Shown here: positions 63,992 through 64,000 of the stretch, in pieces | Numbering within the stretch: the stretch's first letter is position 1 | Layout: each line of letters opens with the position of its first letter | NCBI RefSeq assembly: GCF_014650755.1 | Contig: NZ_BMVO01000019.1 | Coordinates: 61,254 to 125,253 of the forward strand | Origin: Streptomyces chryseus | GTDB taxonomy: Bacteria; Actinomycetota; Actinomycetes; Streptomycetales; Streptomycetaceae | Direction: 5' to 3' | DNA: 64,000 bases | The notes under the pieces: model-generated | Database searches by the model: none | Told to the model about the DNA's origin: nothing | What the model saw: the letters and a program-made list of their open reading frames with translations, nothing else | Made by a program: the position numbers and the translations under genes

Positions 63992-64000
63992 CCACAATGA

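Overview
This is chromosomal DNA of a Streptomyces. The evidence is the very high G+C with a strong third-position bias, frequent GTG starts, an almost complete absence of TTA codons, and the gene set: an ECF sigma/anti-sigma pair like SigU/RsuA, the matAB glycan genes, the 180-kDa NAD-glutamate dehydrogenase, PkaA-type kinases and mtrAB-lpqB. From memory, the gene order matches the SCO2951-SCO3020 stretch of S. coelicolor, so this is core chromosome. I see no transposon, prophage, CRISPR array or tRNA gene.

Layout. 1-8.7 kb: partial malic enzyme, a candidate small RNA, a HelD-like RNA polymerase recycling helicase, rsuA-sigU, a CGNR zinc-finger regulator, and nnaR-narK (nitrate regulation and transport). 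8.7-15.6 kb: matA-matB plus a translationally coupled acyltransferase (surface glycan made, deacetylated and probably acylated), then a divergent LysR/MFS pair. 15.6-19.5 kb: the ribosome-rescue pair ssrA-smpB, a C-terminal processing protease, and ftsEX. 19.7-29 kb: a 64-aa zinc-ribbon membrane protein, an LAETG sortase substrate with DPADP repeats, prfB, two Ser/Thr kinases, and a divergent FHA/FtsK protein that looks like a phospho-signalling partner. 29-36.6 kb: a sugar ABC importer (lipoprotein and two permeases, one with a large extracellular insertion and the only TTA codon I found), a TetR regulator, a TagGH-like glycan exporter and a GT87 mannosyltransferase. 36.6-47.7 kb: gdh, a DJ-1/PfpI protein, a HAD phosphatase, two conserved actinobacterial proteins and secA. 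47.9-58.4 kb: a GNAT acetyltransferase, a YcaQ-type DNA glycosylase under a PafBC-type damage promoter, an orphan NarL-type response regulator, hpf with an upstream leader ORF, comF, and lpqB-mtrB-mtrA-mtnA. 58.5-63.9 kb: a membrane protein followed by a coupled DUF4129-DUF4350-MoxR-DUF58 operon ending in a strong terminator.

Most interesting signals: a leaderless promoter with an exact RecA/LexA-independent (PafBC) damage motif in front of a crosslink-repair glycosylase, plus a near-match before the FHA gene; a structured small-RNA candidate between malic enzyme and helD; a 23-codon leader ORF with an internal hairpin ahead of hpf; a hairpin that would cover the narK ribosome-binding site; a MalF-P2-like insertion of different fold in an ABC permease that also carries a TTA (bldA) codon; a P-loop Lys-to-Arg change in the FHA/FtsK protein; and a 29-bp dispersed repeat, one copy of which lies in frame in that gene.
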